A stretch of 5,905 nt of DNA from an archaeon (GTDB lineage: Archaea > Thermoproteota > Bathyarchaeia > TCS64): the NCBI GenBank assembly GCA_020444005.1, contig JAHLLU010000135.1, forward strand, positions 1 through 5,905. The letters run 5' to 3'. Within the stretch, counting starts at the first letter, position 1. Each line of letters opens with the position of its first letter. Shown here one piece after another: positions 4,838 to 5,905 of the stretch. The notes under the pieces are model-generated. The model worked only from the letters and a program-made list of their open reading frames with translations. It made no database searches and was not told where the DNA came from. The position numbers and the translations under genes were made by a program.

Positions 4838-5788
4838 AACGAGTGCGAGGTGTGCGAGTAGTGTGCTTAACTGTATTTCGGCTCTTGAGCCCTGTGTGAG
4901 TCTGTAGTCTACTTCGCCTATTGAGTCGCTGAGCTTGACCTTCATCTTCTCGGTGAGGGTGCTGTGTCTCATTATCTCTCGGTAGATGTTTCGTATGATG
5001 TCGTCTGGTGCAAGACCTTGATCAATCAGTAATTCTCTGAGGAGTTCTCGGCTCTCAAGGAAACGACCATCAAGGGCTACCTCAAGCATATCACGTACCT
5101 TCTCAGGGCTAACATTGCCTAATAGATTGTAGATGGCTACATCGTCTATGAGTTTCTGGTTTGCCGCTGCTGCTTGAAGTAGGTTTATTGATTTTCTGAC
5201 GTCTCCTTTGGCTGATTGATAGATGGCATCCAAGCCCTCCTCCACGATGTCTAGGTTTTCCTTCTCCGCTATTCCCTGTATGTAGGCTTTGAGGTCTGGT
5301 TCCTCTAATGGACTGAACCTAAAAACGCTGCATCTGCTCTGAATTGGGTCGATTATGTTCTCACTATAGTTGCCTATGAGGCAGAAGCGGCATGTCTTGG
5401 TGTATATCTCCATGGTTCTTCGTAGTGCGTGTTGGGCGTCGCTTGTGAGGTGGTCCGCCTCGTCCATGATGAGTATCTTGAAGCTTACTGGGCTGGCGAT
5501 GGCGGCGGTTCTTGCGAAGTTTTTGACTTTTTCTCGGATGATGCCGATGCCTCTTTCGTCGCTGGCGTTGAGTTCTAGTATGAAGTTTCTGTATCCGGGT
5601 CCGTAGAGGTCTCGGGCTAGTGCTAGTATGCTTGTGGTTTTTCCTATTCCTGCTGGTCCGACTAGTAGGAGGTGGGGCAGGTTTTTCTCTTCTACAAAGT
5701 TCTTGAATCTTGATACGATTTCCTTCTGGTTTGCTATCTCGTCTAGGCTTTGGGGTCTGTATTTTTCTGCCCACATTCCATTGCTCAT
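4820..5788 (-). CDS. rfcS: Replication factor C small subunit
   Basis: RfcS forms the repeated subunit (usually four copies) of the archaeal clamp loader, which with RfcL uses ATP to load PCNA. The 322-residue length is normal. In order: the N-terminal W-A-E-K-Y-R-P box (6-12), Walker A G-P-A-G-I-G-K-T-T (44-52), the L-N-A-S-D-E-R-G motif (73-80), Walker B I-L-I-M-D-E-A-D (105-112), sensor-1 Asn140 in G-N-Y-S, the S-R-C arginine-finger motif (151-153), sensor-2 G-D-V-R (195-198), and the C-terminal collar (about 230-320). No intein interrupts it, although archaeal rfcS genes sometimes carry one. Walker A has Ala46 where Pro is common. ATG 5788 is preferred over ATG 5776 because GTGAT lies just upstream. 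It is first in an operon with rfcL. Codons near the start almost all end in A or C, so the plus strand is T/G-rich here. Confidence 0.97.
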   Translation of the reverse strand: MSNGMWAEKYRPQSLDEIANQKEIVSRFKNFVEEKNLPHLLLVGPAGIGKTTSILALARDLYGPGYRNFILELNASDERGIGIIREKVKNFARTAAIASPVSFKILIMDEADHLTSDAQHALRRTMEIYTKTCRFCLIGNYSENIIDPIQSRCSVFRFSPLEEPDLKAYIQGIAEKENLDIVEEGLDAIYQSAKGDVRKSINLLQAAAANQKLIDDVAIYNLLGNVSPEKVRDMLEVALDGRFLESRELLRELLIDQGLAPDDIIRNIYREIMRHSTLTEKMKVKLSDSIGEVDYRLTQGSRAEIQLSTLLAHLALVGEEMK

Positions 5789-5791
5789 AAT

Positions 5792-5829
5792 ATCACGTTA
5801 CTCTACATACACTGAGCCCAGCGTTAAAA
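5792..5829 (-). promoter_or_regulatory. Possible promoter and short leader of the rfcS-rfcL operon
   Basis: The minus strand carries GTTTTAAC (about 5823-5830), a weak TATA-like element. This would place the transcript start near 5800, giving a leader of about 12 bases. That leader contains GTGAT (5792-5796), which is complementary to the usual archaeal 16S rRNA 3' end, though only three bases before ATG 5788. Unlike the other genes, no TATA-like box sits at -26 from the start codon. Confidence 0.35.
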
Positions 5830-5840
5830 CATTATTCTAA

Positions 5841-5880
5841 TGGGGTAAAGTACGGGGTGATGGGTAAAACTGGGTGAAAT
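5841..5880. repeat. Cluster of four GGGT(A/G)A repeats upstream of rfcS
   Basis: TGGGGTAAAG (5841), CGGGGTGAT (5853), TGGGTAAAAC (5861) and TGGGTGAAAT (5871) are imperfect copies of one motif, with the GGGT cores at 5843, 5855, 5862 and 5872. They lie about 53-92 bases upstream of the rfcS start, where an operator for the clamp-loader operon could be. They could also belong to a gene to the right of the window. Confidence 0.4.
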
Positions 5881-5892
5881 AACTCAGTTTTA
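5865..5892 (+). repeat. 11-bp inverted repeat, possible RNA hairpin
   Basis: TAAAACTGGGT (5865-5875) pairs with ACTCAGTTTTA (5882-5892) around the loop GAAATA. Ten pairs are Watson-Crick and one is G-U if the plus strand is transcribed; the minus strand would have an A-C mismatch there. It overlaps the last two GGGT repeats and precedes a possible ATG at 5898. It may be an operator, or a leader hairpin of a rightward gene beyond the window. Confidence 0.55.
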
Positions 5893-5905
5893 GAGGTATG
5901 AGTAC

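Noticed and set aside
5364..5774. Arginine-rich minus-strand frame of 136 codons within rfcS
   Set aside because: It is an out-of-frame reading of rfcS. The Arg, Pro and Thr content is a by-product of the A/C-rich strand.

Overview
The window looks archaeal. Its best-recognised genes are the small and large subunits of an archaeal-type replication factor C clamp loader, in the order small then large. Several gene starts have an archaeal TATA box centred about 26 bases upstream, with no leader and no Shine-Dalgarno site. The phylum cannot be fixed from this window. The sequence is of moderate GC, nothing suggests an extreme halophile proteome, and I see no RNA genes, insertion sequences, CRISPR array or attachment sites.

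Layout. Bases 1-237 (minus) hold the N-terminal 79 codons of a PLP-dependent enzyme of the D-cysteine desulfhydrase / ACC deaminase family, cut by the window edge. Bases 238-550 are a divergent intergenic region with promoters at both ends, small palindromes, and a run of ten C. Bases 551-1840 (plus) encode an M24-family metallopeptidase-like protein, probably starting at a leaderless TTG. Bases 1871-2401 (plus) encode a four-helix membrane protein of unknown function, with its own TATA box abutting the M24 stop. Bases 2419-3144 (minus), convergent with it, encode a two-domain cupin protein with its own promoter. Bases 3231-5788 (minus) are a two-gene clamp-loader operon, rfcS then rfcL, joined by a 4-base GTGA overlap. 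Bases 5789-5905 are upstream of rfcS and hold GGGT-type repeats and an 11-bp hairpin.

How the genes work together. Only rfcS and rfcL form an evident functional unit: the two subunits assemble into the pentameric ATPase that loads the PCNA sliding clamp. The desulfhydrase-like enzyme, M24 protein, membrane protein and cupin each appear to have their own promoter and share no obvious pathway.

Most notable observations: (i) RfcL carries an extra segment of about 75-80 residues between the collar region and its C-terminal part, with a G-A-K-W...Y-W-V-L-P motif resembling small domains of plasmid and phage DNA-processing proteins; it also has a good PIP box near its C-terminus. (ii) The plus strand is strongly G+T-rich, so that plus-strand genes end codons in T/G and minus-strand genes end them in A/C, with abrupt interruptions, one inside the M24 gene. 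(iii) Leaderless promoters with consistent spacing decide the start codons of several genes. (iv) The M24 protein has Asp at a metal-ligand position that is normally Glu. I found no convincing new multi-gene system.
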